Assembly: GCF_949987535.1 (NCBI RefSeq)
Contig: NC_080081.1
Span: 67,849,603-67,913,602 of the forward strand
Direction of reading: 5' to 3'
Length of the DNA: 64,000 nt
Source of the DNA: Balaenoptera acutorostrata
Lineage: Eukaryota; Chordata; Mammalia; Artiodactyla; Balaenopteridae
The notes below the pieces were generated by a model. The model made no database searches. It worked only from the letters and a program-made list of their open reading frames with translations, and was not told where the DNA came from. Position numbers and translations under genes: made by a program. Below are positions 44,768 through 54,769 of this stretch, in pieces. Numbering within the stretch: the stretch's first letter is position 1; each line of letters starts with the position of its first letter.

Positions 44768-47700
44768 ATCTTCTTTATCCATTCATCTGTTGATGGACAC
44801 TTAGGTTGCTTCCATATCCTGGCTATTGTAAATAGAGCTGCAATGAACATTGTGGTACATGATTCTTTTTGAATTATGGTTTTCTCAGGGTATATGCCCA
44901 ATAGTGGGATTGCTGGGTCGTATGGTAGTTCTATTTTTAGTTTTTTAAGGAACCTCCATACTGTTCTCCATAGTGGATGTATCAATTTACATTGCCACCA
45001 ACAGTGCAAGAGGGTTCCCTTTTCTCCACACCCTCTCCAGCATTTATCGTTTGTAGATTTTTTGATGATGGCAATTCTGACTGGTGTGAGATGATATCTC
45101 ATTGTAGTTTTGATTTGCATTTCTCTAATGATTAATGATGTTGAGCATTCTTTCATGTGTTTTTTCACAATCTGTATATCTTCTTGGAGGAATGTCTATT
45201 TAGGTCTTCTGTCCATTTTTGGATTGGGTTGTTTGTTTTTTTGATATTGAGCTGCATGAGTTGCTTGTATGTTTTGGAGATTAATCCTTTGTCAGTTGTT
45301 TCACTTGCAAATATTTTCTCCCACTCTGAGGGTTGTCTTTTCGTCTTGTTTACGGTTTCCTTTGCTGTGCAAAATCTTTGAAGTTTCTTTAGGTCCCATT
45401 TGTTTATTTTTGTTTTTATTTCCATTTCTCTAGGAAGTGGGTCAAAAAGGATCTTGCTGTGATGTATGTCAAAGAGTGTTCTGCCTATGATTTCCTCTAA
45501 GAGTTTGATGGTGTCTGGCCTTACATTTAGGTCTTTAATCCATTTTGAGATTATTTTTGTGTATGGTGTTACGGAGTGTTCTAATTTCATTCTTTTACAT
45601 GTAGCTGTCCAGTTTTCCCAGCACCACTTATTGAAGAGGCTGTCTTTTCTCCACTGTATATTCTTGCCTCCTTTATCAAAGATAAGGTGACCATAAGCGC
45701 ATGGGTTTATCTCTGGGCTTTCTATCCTGTTCCGTTGATCTACATTACTGTTTTTGTGCCAGTACCATACTGTCTTGATTACTGTAGCTTTGTAGTATAG
45801 TCTAAAGTCAGGGAGCCTGATTCCTCCAGCTCCGTTTTTCTTTCTCAAGATTGCTTGGGCTATTCGGAGTCTTTTGTGTTTCCACACAAATTGTGAAACT
45901 TTTTGCTCTAGTTCTGTGAAAAATGCCAGTGGCAGTTTGAAAGGGATTGCATTGAATCTGTAGATTGCTTTGGGTAGTAGAGTCATTTTCACAATGTTGA
46001 TTCTTCCAATCCAAGAACATGGTCTATCTCTCCATCTATTTGTATCATCTTTAATTTCTTTCATCAGTGTCTTATAATTTTCTGCATACAGGTCTTTTGT
46101 CTCCTTAGGTAGGTTTATTCCTAGATATTTTATTCTTTTTGTTGCAATGGTAAATGAGAGTGTTTTCTTAATTTCACTTTCAGATTTTTCATCATTAGTG
46201 TATAGGAATGCAAGAGATTTCTGTGCATTAATTTTTTTTCCAGCTACTTTATCAAATTCATTGATTAGCTCTAGTAGTTTTCTGGTAGCATCTTTAGGAT
46301 TCTCTATGTATAGTATCATGTCATCTGCAAACAGTGACAGCTTTACTTCTTCTTTTCCAATCTGGATTCCTTTTATTTCTTTTTCTTCTCTTGTTGCTGT
46401 GGCTAAAACTTCCAATACTATGTTAAATAATAGTGGTGAGAGTGGGCAACCTTGTCTTGTTCCTGATCTTAGTGGAAATGGTTTCAGTTTTTCACCATTG
46501 AGGACGATGTTGGCTGTGGGTTTGTCATAGATGGCTTTTATTATGTTGAGGAAAGTTCCCTCTATGCCTACTTTCTGGAGGGTTTTTATCATAAATTGGT
46601 GTTGAATTTTGTCAGAAGCTTTCTCTGCATCTATTGAGATGGTCATATGGTTTTTATTCTTCAATTTGTTAATATGGTGTATCACGTTGATTGATTTGCA
46701 TATATTGAAGAATCCTTGCATTCCTGGGATAAACCCCACTTGATCATAGTGTATGATCCTTTTAATGTGCTGTTGGATTCTGTTTGCTAGTATTTTGTTG
46801 AGGAGTTTTGCATCTATGTTCATCAGTGATATTGGCCTGTAGTTTTCTTTCTTTGTGACATCTTTGTCTGGTTTTGCTATCAGAGTGATGGTGGCCTTGT
46901 AGAATGAGCTTGGGAGTGTTGCTCCCTCTGCTATATTTTGGAATAGTTTGAGAAGGATAGGTGTTAGCTCTTCTCTAAATGTTTGATAGAATTCACCTGT
47001 GAAGCCATCTGGTCCTGGGCTTTTGTTTGTTGGAAGATTTTTAATCACAGTTTCAATTTCAGTGCTTGTGATTGGTCTGTTCATATTATCTATTTCTTCC
47101 TGGTTCAGTCTTGGAAGGTTGTGCATTTCTAAGAATTTGTCCATATCTTCCAGGTTGTCCATTTTATTGGCATATAGTTGCTTGTAGTAATCTCTCATGA
47201 TCCTTTGTATTTCTGAAGTGTCAGTTGTTACTTCTTTTTCATTTCTAATTCTATTGATTTGAGTATTCTCCCTTTTTTTCTTCATAAGTCTGGGCAATGG
47301 TTTATTAATTTTGTTTATCTTCTCAAAGAATCAGATTTTAGTTTTATTGATCTTTGCTATCATTGCCTTCATTTCTTTTTCATTTATTTCTGATCTGATC
47401 TTTATGATTTCCTTCCTTCTGCTAACTTTGGGTGTTTTTTGTTCTTCTTTCTCTAATTGCTTTAGGTGCAAGGCTAGGTTGTTTATTTGAGATGTTTCTT
47501 GTTTCTTAAGGTAGGCTTGTATAGCTATAAACGTCCCTCTTAGAACTGCTTTTGCTGCATACCATAGGTTTTGGGTCGTTGTGTTTTCATTGTCATTTCT
47601 GTCTAGGTATTTTTTGATTTCCTCTTTGATTTCTTCAGTGATCTCTTGGTTATTATGTAATGTGTTGTTTAGCCTCCATGTGTTTGTATTTCTTACAGAT

Positions 47701-48731
47701 TTTTTCCTGTAATTGGTATCTAGTCTCATAGCGTTGTGGTTGGAAAAGATACTTGATACAATTTCAATTTTCTTAAATTTACCGAGGCTTGATTTGTGAC
47801 CCAAGATATGATCTATCCTGGAGAATGTTCCATGAGCACTTGAGAAGAATGTGTATTCTGTTGTTTTTGGATGGAATGTCCTATAAATATCAATTAAGTC
47901 CATCTTCCTTAATGTATCATTTAAAGCTTGTGTTTCCTTATTTATTTTCATTTTGGATGATCTGTCCATTGGTGAAAGTGGGGTGTTAAAGTCCCCTACT
48001 ATGATTGTGTTCTTGTCGATTTCCCCTTTTATGGCTGTTAGTATTTGCCTTATGTATTGAGGTGCTCCTATGTTGGATGCATAAATATTTACAATTGTTA
48101 TATCTTCTTCTTGGATTGATCCCTTGATTATTATGTAGTGTCCTTCTTTGCCTCTTGCAATAGTCTTTGTTTTAAAGTCTATTTTTTTTTTTTAAAGAAT
48201 TATTTATTTATTTATTTTTGGCTGTGTTGGGTCTTCATTTCTGTGCGAGGGCTTTCTCTAGTTGTGGCAAGCGGGAGCCACTCTTCATCGCAGTGCGCGG
48301 GCATCTCACTATCGTGGCCTCTCTTGTTGCAGAGCACAGGCTCCAGACGCGCAGGCTCAGTAGTTGTGGCTCACGGGCCTAGTTGCTCCGTGGCATGTGG
48401 GATCTTCCCAGACCAGGGCTCGAACCCTTGTCCCCTGTATTAGTAGGCAGATTCTCAACCACTGTGCCACCAGGGAAGCTCTAAAGTCTATTTTGTCTGA
48501 TATGAGAATTGCTATTCCAGCTTTCTTTTGACTTCCATTTGCATGGAATATCTTTTTCCATCCCCTCACTTTCAGTCTGTATGTGTCTCTAGGTCTGAAG
48601 TGGGTCTCTTGTAGACAGCATATATACGGGTTTTGTTTTTGTATCCATTCAGCCAGTCTATGTCTTTTGGTGGGAGCATTTAATCCATTTACATTTAAGG
48701 TAATTATCGATATGTATGTTCCTATTACCAT
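44768..48731 (-). pseudogene. L1 ORF2 (endonuclease and reverse transcriptase), long open pieces
   Basis: The endonuclease starts at 48731 with NVNGLNAPTKRHRLAEW and LQETHF. The SINE interrupts it at about 48481. The endonuclease then continues (47969-47331) up to an in-frame TGA at about 47329, where a Trp codon is expected. The next frame, 47297-45165, is open for 710 codons. It holds the reverse transcriptase with motif A around [10 protein letters not shown] (a Phe to Ser change), motif [13 protein letters not shown], and catalytic FADDM at about residues 323-327 (46317-46331). A frameshift near 45166 moves the C-terminus to another frame (45168-44764), which contains the Cys/His motif [19 protein letters not shown] normal ORF2 is about 1,275 residues. 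Confidence 0.93.
48186..48481 (-). mobile_element. Long CHR SINE, same orientation as its host L1
   Basis: An antisense copy of the long SINE with box B readable as GGGCTCGAACC at 48416-48426. Target duplications TAAAGTCTATTTT (13 bases) lie at 48173-48185 and 48482-48494. It destroys the L1 endonuclease frame, and the merged frame 48357-48731 reads from L1 into SINE. Confidence 0.95.
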
Positions 48732-48789
48732 TTTCTTAATTGTTTTGGGGTTATTATTGTAGGTCTTTTCCTTCTCTTGTGTTTCCTGC

Positions 48790-49691
48790 CTAGAGAAGTT
48801 CCTTTAGCATTTGTTGTAAAGCTGGTTTGGTGGTGCTGAATTCTCTTAGCTTTTGCTTGTCTGTAAAGCTTTTAATTTCTCTGTCAAATCTGAATGAGAT
48901 CCTTGCTGGGTAGAGTAATCTTGGTTGTAGGTTTTTCTCTTTCATCACTTTAAATATGTCCTGCCACTCCCTTCCGGCTTGCAGAGTTTCTGCTGAAAGA
49001 TCAGCTGTTAAATTTATGGGGATCCACTTATGTGTTAGTTGTTGTTTTTTCCTTGCTGCTTTTAATATTTGTTCTTTGTATTTAATTTTTGATAGTTTGA
49101 TTAATATGTGTCTTGGCATGTTTCTCCTTGGATTTATCCTGTATGGGACTCTCAGTGCTTCCTGGACTTGATTAACTATTTCCTTTCCCGTATCAGGGAA
49201 GTTTTCAACTATAATCACTTCAAATATTTTCTCAGTCCCTTTCTTTTTCTCTTCTACTTCTGGGACCCCTATAATTCGAATGTTGGTGCATTTAGTATTG
49301 TCCCAGAGGTCTCTGAGACTGTCCTCAATTCTTTTCATTCTTTTTTCTTTATTCTGCTCTGCAGTAGTTATTTCCACTATTTTATCTTCCAGGTCACTTA
49401 TTCGTTCTTCTGCCTCAGTTATTCTGCTATTGATTCCTTCTAGTGTATTTTTCATTTCAGCTATTGTACTGTTCATCTCTGTTTGTTCTTTAATTCTTCT
49501 AGGTCTTTGTTAAACATTTCTTGCATCTTCTCGATCTTTGCCTCCATTCTTTTTCCGAGGTCCTGGATCATCTTCACTATCATTATTCTGAATTCTTTTT
49601 CTGGAAGGTTGCCTATGTCCACTTCATTTCATTGTTTTTCTGGGGTTTTATCTTGTTCCTTCATCTGGTACATAGTCCTCTGCCTTTTCAT
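48790..49691 (-). pseudogene. L1 ORF1, broken
   Basis: Starts at the ATG complementary to 49689-49691 (MKRQR...). A premature stop replaces a Leu codon at about codon 21, and a frame disruption near 49480 follows. The remaining 228-codon frame (49476-48790) holds the coiled coil (ITEAEERISDLEDKIVEITT), the RRM-like region (IRIIGVPEVEE) and the C-terminal domain ending in QQMLKELL. Homologous to the copy at 5248-6152, but with different breaks, so the two decayed independently. Confidence 0.9.
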
Positions 49692-49710
49692 TTTGTCTGT
49701 CTTTCTGTGA

Positions 49711-50583
49711 ATGTGGTTTTCCTTCCACAGGCTGCAGAATTGTAATTCTTCTTGCTTCTGCTGTCTGCCCTCTGTTGAATGAGGCTATCTAAGAGGCTTG
49801 TGCAAGCTTCCTGATGGGAGGGACTGGTTGTGGGTAGAGCTGGGTGTTTCTCTGGTGGGCAGAGCTCAGTAAAACTTTAATCTGCTTGTCTGCTGATGGG
49901 TGGGGCTGGGTTCCCTCCCTGTTGGTTCTTTGGCCTGAGGCGACCCAGCACTGGAGCCTGCTCAGCTCTTTGGTGGGGCTAATGGAGGACTCTGGGAGGG
50001 CTCACACTAAGGTAAACTTCTGCTGCCAGTGTCCTTGTCCCCACGGTGAGCCACAGCCACCCCTGCCTCTGCAGGAGACCCTCCACTACTAGCAGGTAGG
50101 TCTGGTTCAGTCTTCTATGGGGTCACTGCTCCTTCCTCTGCATCCTGATGTGTACACTACTTTGTGTGTGCCCTCCAAGAGTGGAGTCTCTGTTTCCCCC
50201 AGTCCTGTTGAAGTCCTGCAATCAAATGCCACTAGCCTTCAAAGTCTGATTCTCTAGGATTTCCTCCTCCCATTGCCAGAACCCCAGGCTGGGAAGCCTG
50301 ATGTGGGGCTCAAAACCTTCACTCCAGTGGGTGGACTTCTGGGGTATAATTGTTTTCCAGTTTGTCAGTCACCTACCCAGCAGTTATGGGATTTGATTTT
50401 ATTGTGATTGTGCCTCTCCTCCCATCTCACTGTGGTTTCTCCTTTGTCTCTGGATGTGGGGTATATTTTTTTTGGTGAGTTCAAGTGTCTTCCTGTCAAT
50501 GATTGTTCAGCAGTTAGTTGTGATTCTGGTGCTCTCACAAGAGGGAGTGAGCGCGTGTCCTTCTACTCCAACATCTTCCATTT
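49711..50583 (-). promoter_or_regulatory. L1 5' UTR (internal promoter region)
   Basis: About 0.9 kb of comparatively GC-rich sequence upstream of ORF1. In L1s this region carries the internal RNA polymerase II promoter. Frames seen here (for example 49844-50092) are not genes. The first bases of the sense strand read like the AGATGG-type L1 start but are mutated. Confidence 0.75.
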
Positions 50584-50596
50584 GTGGGTTTTATTT

Positions 50597-50946
50597 TTAC
50601 CTCTGTTAATTATATTTTTGGCAAACCATGGCTAAGTCCCAATCTTCCTTTGTATTTTAAATAAATGAATGCTTTCCGAATTGTTTAAAATATTTGGTCA
50701 TACACTTAAATTGCTTTTTTTGTTTTTTCATGTCAGTAGGCTTATCCAAGACACAGAATTATGTGAAACTTTTTTCTTCCTAAACCTACACTAAATTACA
50801 GTAAAGAAAAAAACTTATTAGCTGTGATTTTTTAAAATAATTTGAAAGCAAAATCAAAAGCATAAACAAAAACTCTCTCAATGCTTAAAAACATTTTAAT
50901 GTCAAAGCAAATTATGTTCAAATTTCATTAAAAATATACTCATATG

Positions 50947-50992
<46 letters not shown>

Positions 50993-51996
50993 TATATCTT
51001 CACATTGATCTATACACGTGTGTGTGTTTGTGTGTGTGTGGGCACATGCATATCTTTAGTTCCATGAGTGAAATAGACAGGTCTGTTATGTAGTTGAAAA
51101 AGAATATTATTCTGAATGGGGAGCCAGCCTAACTCAATTGACAATTGCAAACAAATGAAAATAAATAAGTTTTTAAAATTCTAATTCCAGGAAAAGAAAT
51201 GATCAAAATTGTCTTAATGAATGATTATAATTTTCACTTTTAAAAGCATTCTAGTTAATCGTAAAAAATACTTTTGAATAAATTATTTTTCTATATAACT
51301 ATTTGTCAGATCTAACAGTAAATTTTATTGCACTTTTATTTTCAACACTTCTTTTATATTTCCAAAATAGGAATTCAAATGGTAACCATATTTTCTGAAT
51401 TAGATTCAGTAGTTTATTTTCATAAATAGTTGGTAGGAAAATAGAGGAATTGAACTTTGCCTTGTTTTAATATTCATTTTAATATGGAAAATCTCAGGAA
51501 TGTATACTAAGGAAACTGTGAATATTTCATATATGAAAATAAATTGCTTTTACTGTGCTAAACCGCTAGAATTTATGGTATATTAACAGAATATATGGCA
51601 TTTATATCATTAGAACTTTTCTGTTACGGTAGTGATGTTAAATTTTATGATGTGCATTTGCCCAATTTGCTAATTCTAGGAATGTATGCACTTTATACAC
51701 TTAAGATAGGGATGTCATCTCCAATTCTGATTACAAAGTTAACCTCCATGGGAGAATTAGTCTCAGGAATCAATAACCTGAAAAACCTGAGTAACAAAAA
51801 CAAGCATGTGAGAAAATGTATATAGAAAATTAAAGACCACTCATAGAATTCTCAAGGAAACATAGAGCCCTTACATAAGTGTTCAGATGGATGCTCGGAG
51901 GGATTAGTTTTCCCTGCCCCTAATTTTGCCCATTGATCCCCTGGCATGGAATTCAAAAACACAGACCTTAAGTCCTGGGTCTATTCCTAGCTCTTC
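50597..51996. other. AT-rich DNA with microsatellites
   Basis: (TA)n at 50949-50998 and (GT)n at 51018-51041. No other element recognised. Confidence 0.6.
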
Positions 51997-52012
51997 TGAT
52001 AACTTGCTTTTG

Positions 52013-52517
52013 CACTTGTTTTATGCTTTTTGTTTTTTAATTAATTTTTATTGGAGTATAGTTTCTTTACAGTGTTGTGTTAGTTTCTTCTGTACAGCAA
52101 AATGAATCAGCCATACATATACATAAATCCCCTCCCTTTTGGACTTCCTTCCCATTCAGGTCACAACAGTGCATTAAATAGAGTTATCTGTGCTATACAG
52201 TATGTTCTCATTAGTTATCTATTTTATACATAGTAAGTACATATATACAATGGAATATTACTCAGCCATAAAAAGAAAGAAAATTGGATCATTTGTAGAG
52301 ATGTGGATGGACCTAGAGACTGTCATACTGAGTGAAGTAAGTCAGAAAGAGAAAAACAAATATCATATATTAATGCATATATGTGGAATCTAGAAAAAAT
52401 GGTACAGATGAACCTATTTGCGAAGCAGATATAGAGACACAGATGTAGAGAGCAAATGTACGGATACCAAGCAGGTGAGGGGGAACTGGGAGATTAGGAT
52501 TGACACATATACACTAT
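52013..52517 (-). mobile_element. 5'-inverted (twin-primed) L1 insertion
   Basis: The left part (52013-52235) is antisense L1 3' UTR with a poly-T side. The right part (52236-52517) is sense L1 late ORF2 and early 3' UTR (ATACAATGGAATATTACTCA to GACACATATACACTA). Read in L1 order, the right part ends just where the left part begins, with a few shared bases at the joint. Perfect 16-base target duplications TGATAACTTGCTTTTG lie at 51997-52012 and 52518-52533. This is the twin-priming structure. Confidence 0.93.
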
Positions 52518-52533
52518 TGATAACTTGCTTTTG

Positions 52534-53808
52534 TACCTTCTAAGTCCTTGACCTGTCTGTGCTTTAGATTTCCCCCATATATTAGTCAGGAGATGGTTGA
52601 ATGCAAATAACTTAAATATACCTAAAAAATACATTTATTGGAAGACTAAATAGGTACCTCATAGAACCCCAAGGAGTGAAATGCAGCAAAAACTGAGGAA
52701 CTAGAACCAGAAAATAAAACTGTTGGGAATCAAGGCATTTACTTTCCACTTTTCTCTCTCTGTAGCCAAATGACTCATTTGGACTTCTTTTCTGTCTGAT
52801 TTTTCTTCTTTTTCCCTCCATCTTGGTTCCACAGGTTTATTTACCAGCACATGGCCCAAATATGACCATCCTCACTCATACATCCTTACAAACTGCATAC
52901 CCACAACTAAATGAGCAAGTCTTTGCAAACTCCAAGTTCCTGGAGGAAAAAACATAATTGCCTAACTTAGATCATGTTTCTCCTTTGGTCCCACCAGTTG
53001 TAAGCAAAGAACAGGAAGAGATGGAGTCATGAGGAATAGAGTATATTCAGCCAGTACTGGGGAGAAGGGTCTCTGAGATAGTTTTTGCTAAGAAAGTAAT
53101 ATGCGCTGGAAAGGAATTGATTTGTGGGAGAAAAGGTTTGCATCTCTAAGACTCTTCTCTGAAACTCTTAAAGATGATGTAGGTGTAAATGGAGATCACA
53201 GATGCAACAGTGATTTGAAAATATATTTAAGTACTTTAAAATGCTGGATGTCAGTATCAATATGATTTCTTCTGTGGCTTGTATGGATTCCTCTTGTACT
53301 AAATTTAACATTTTGGATTAGTTAACATAAACTTCCTAATATATAGAGACTACATTTTAACAACTGCTCAATTTACATCTTTTTGCCAAAACAGTACTGG
53401 GAATGATAGACTACTTTTTGGTCAGTGATTTCTTGTTTTTGACTTCTTGTTTTTCAGTACCATGACTTTACCCCAAAGTACATTAAATAAATAGACATAA
53501 GAAATGATATTTTAACACTGGGTAAAGATTAACCAGTTTGCTCAACAAAAGTATCAAGTTAGTAAAGATCTTATGGGAAAAAAAAAAACTGACTCACATA
53601 TCATGTTTGGATAAGCCCTAAGTATTTGCCTTGCATACATCCTCCAAGTGAGAGGGGACACAAAGTTGTATCTTTGACTCTTCAGTCTGTTGTGGTATTA
53701 CATATATTTCAGAGAATGTTCATGTTAGTCTTTAATATTATCCTAAATGTGTTTTTCTATCCTAGAATTTTATTTTTAAGAGAGATCTGAGTGCAAGCTA
53801 ACCATGAG
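52534..53808. other. Unassigned DNA, first part possibly a degraded repeat
   Basis: 52575-53080 resembles the unplaced repeat-like wording at 41575-42030 in style (AAATACATTTATTGGAAGAC...). No family named. The rest is AT-rich without features. Confidence 0.35.
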
Positions 53809-53935
53809 TGTAGTAAGCTGAATAACGGCTCCCCAAAGATGTCCACGTCCTAATCCCTGGAACCTGTGAGTTTGTTACCTTACAAGATAACAGGGGTTTT
53901 GAAGATACAATTAAGTAAATGGTGTGGATTGGGAA
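53809..53935 (+). repeat. MaLR (MLT1-type) LTR 5' fragment, sense
   Basis: TGTAGTAAGCTGAATAACGG, CTCCCCAAAGATGTCCACGT, CCTAATCCCTGGAACCTGTG, AGTTTGTTACCTTACAAGAT closely follow the start of an MLT1-type LTR. Confidence 0.85.
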
Positions 53936-53989
53936 GAAGACACAGTCAGTTCTTATTTGGATAGTCTCAATTATTTGTCTCTTCTGTAA

Positions 53990-54072
53990 ATGAGTGCTAT
54001 TGTCCCAATTTACTAATGATCTCACTCAGGCTCTGAGAAGGTAAGTAATTTATTCAAATTTATGCACTGATA
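53990..54072 (-). repeat. MIR SINE fragment, antisense
   Basis: GCTATTGTCCCAATTTACTA, CTGAGAAGGTAAGTAATTTA follow antisense MIR. Confidence 0.5.
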
Positions 54073-54119
54073 TGAATGAGAATTTTTTTATTTTGCCAGG
54101 CTAGGATGTACGAAACAAA

Positions 54120-54180
54120 CATTAAAACAAGAAGGAAGAAGAAAGAAAAAAAGAAGAGAAGGAGGAGGAGAAAGAAACTA
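54120..54180. repeat. Polypurine (GAA/GGA) tract
   Basis: Almost pure purine run of AGAAGGAAGAAGAAAG-type units. Confidence 0.85.
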
Positions 54181-54329
54181 GACACAAAACACCCTAGCAT
54201 CCGCTATGACTCTTATTTCATAAAAGAAACCATACATTTTACCAACAACTAAAAAGATCATAATCCCAGTGTAAACGATGGTTCTTAACATTAATTAATT
54301 TCTCCACAGTGGATACTCGTTTTTTTTCA

Positions 54330-54521
54330 CCTGGGACCTTAAACACTTTGTGAGGAACCTCTTTCGGCACCAAATGGAAGAGGCGCTCTGACTCCCTGAC
54401 TCCCGTTTACATCCTTCCCCCCAAACAAGGGGTTTGCCTGGAAGCCGGGTCTCCCCACTGCTGGCACCCGAGAAGGAAGCATTTCACCACATCTTACACA
54501 GAGGTTCCTCTTCCTTGCTAA
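54330..54521 (+). other. Exon-like segment, relatively GC- and CpG-rich
   Basis: Stands out from its AT-rich surroundings, with about five CpGs in 130 bases. It ends in CTTGCTAAG followed by GTAAGAAAG, a strong splice-donor match at 54521/54522. No repeat recognised. It could be a non-coding first exon or promoter-proximal exon. It could also be the rest of an unnamed repeat. Confidence 0.3.
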
Positions 54522-54625
54522 GGTAAGAAAGAATCACTTACTACTTTCCCTCACTACTTTTTTAAGTTCAATTCAATCTTTAGTTACATACTCTGTTTCA
54601 AGTTGAAATTGTTTTTCTGATCAAA

Positions 54626-54769
54626 ATGAAATACCTTATCCACTATATTACTGGAATGCACCAAAGGAAAGAATTTGTCTCGCACACTTATGATAAATAT
54701 AACTTAGGCATTGACTTGAGAAAATTAAAAGATTCACGTTATGACCCGAACCTCATCCATGCTGAACTG
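54626..54769 (+). CDS. Candidate first coding exon of an unidentified gene (48 codons)
   Basis: ATG at 54626 with A at -3 opens a frame of exactly 48 codons (MKYLIHYITGMHQRKEFVSH, then TYDKYNLGIDLRKLKDSRYD, then PNLIHAEL) ending at CTG/GTGAGT, a consensus donor in phase 0. The frame is also open back to 54584, just after a TAG that could be an acceptor AG (preceded by a pyrimidine-rich stretch). The peptide has balanced, soluble-protein-like composition with no transmembrane segment or low complexity. After the presumed donor the frame turns hydrophobic and intron-like. I do not recognise the protein. Chance, or a decayed retrocopy, remains possible. Confidence 0.3.

Larger units (their letters stand above)
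44220..50587 (-). mobile_element. Full-length antisense L1, long-tail type, split by a SINE
   Basis: A complete L1 from a 5' UTR start near 50583 (sense strand GATGTTGGAGTAGAAGGA) to a 3' terminus near 44226. Order on the minus strand: 5' UTR of about 0.9 kb, ORF1 (49691-48790), a 58-base spacer, ORF2 (about 48731-44768), then a 3' UTR with a strong G-rich tract. A SINE sits in the endonuclease region (48186-48481). A 9-base flanking match GTTTTATTT (44211-44219 and 50588-50596) is a weak target duplication. Stops and shifts in both ORFs make it inactive, but much of ORF2 is still open, so it is fairly young. Confidence 0.94.

Noticed and set aside
49844..50092. GC-richer frame that could pass for a gene
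   Set aside because: It lies inside the L1 5' UTR and matches no protein.
54120..54180. Polypurine tract as a regulatory triplex site
   Set aside because: A plain simple repeat. Nothing beyond composition supports a function.
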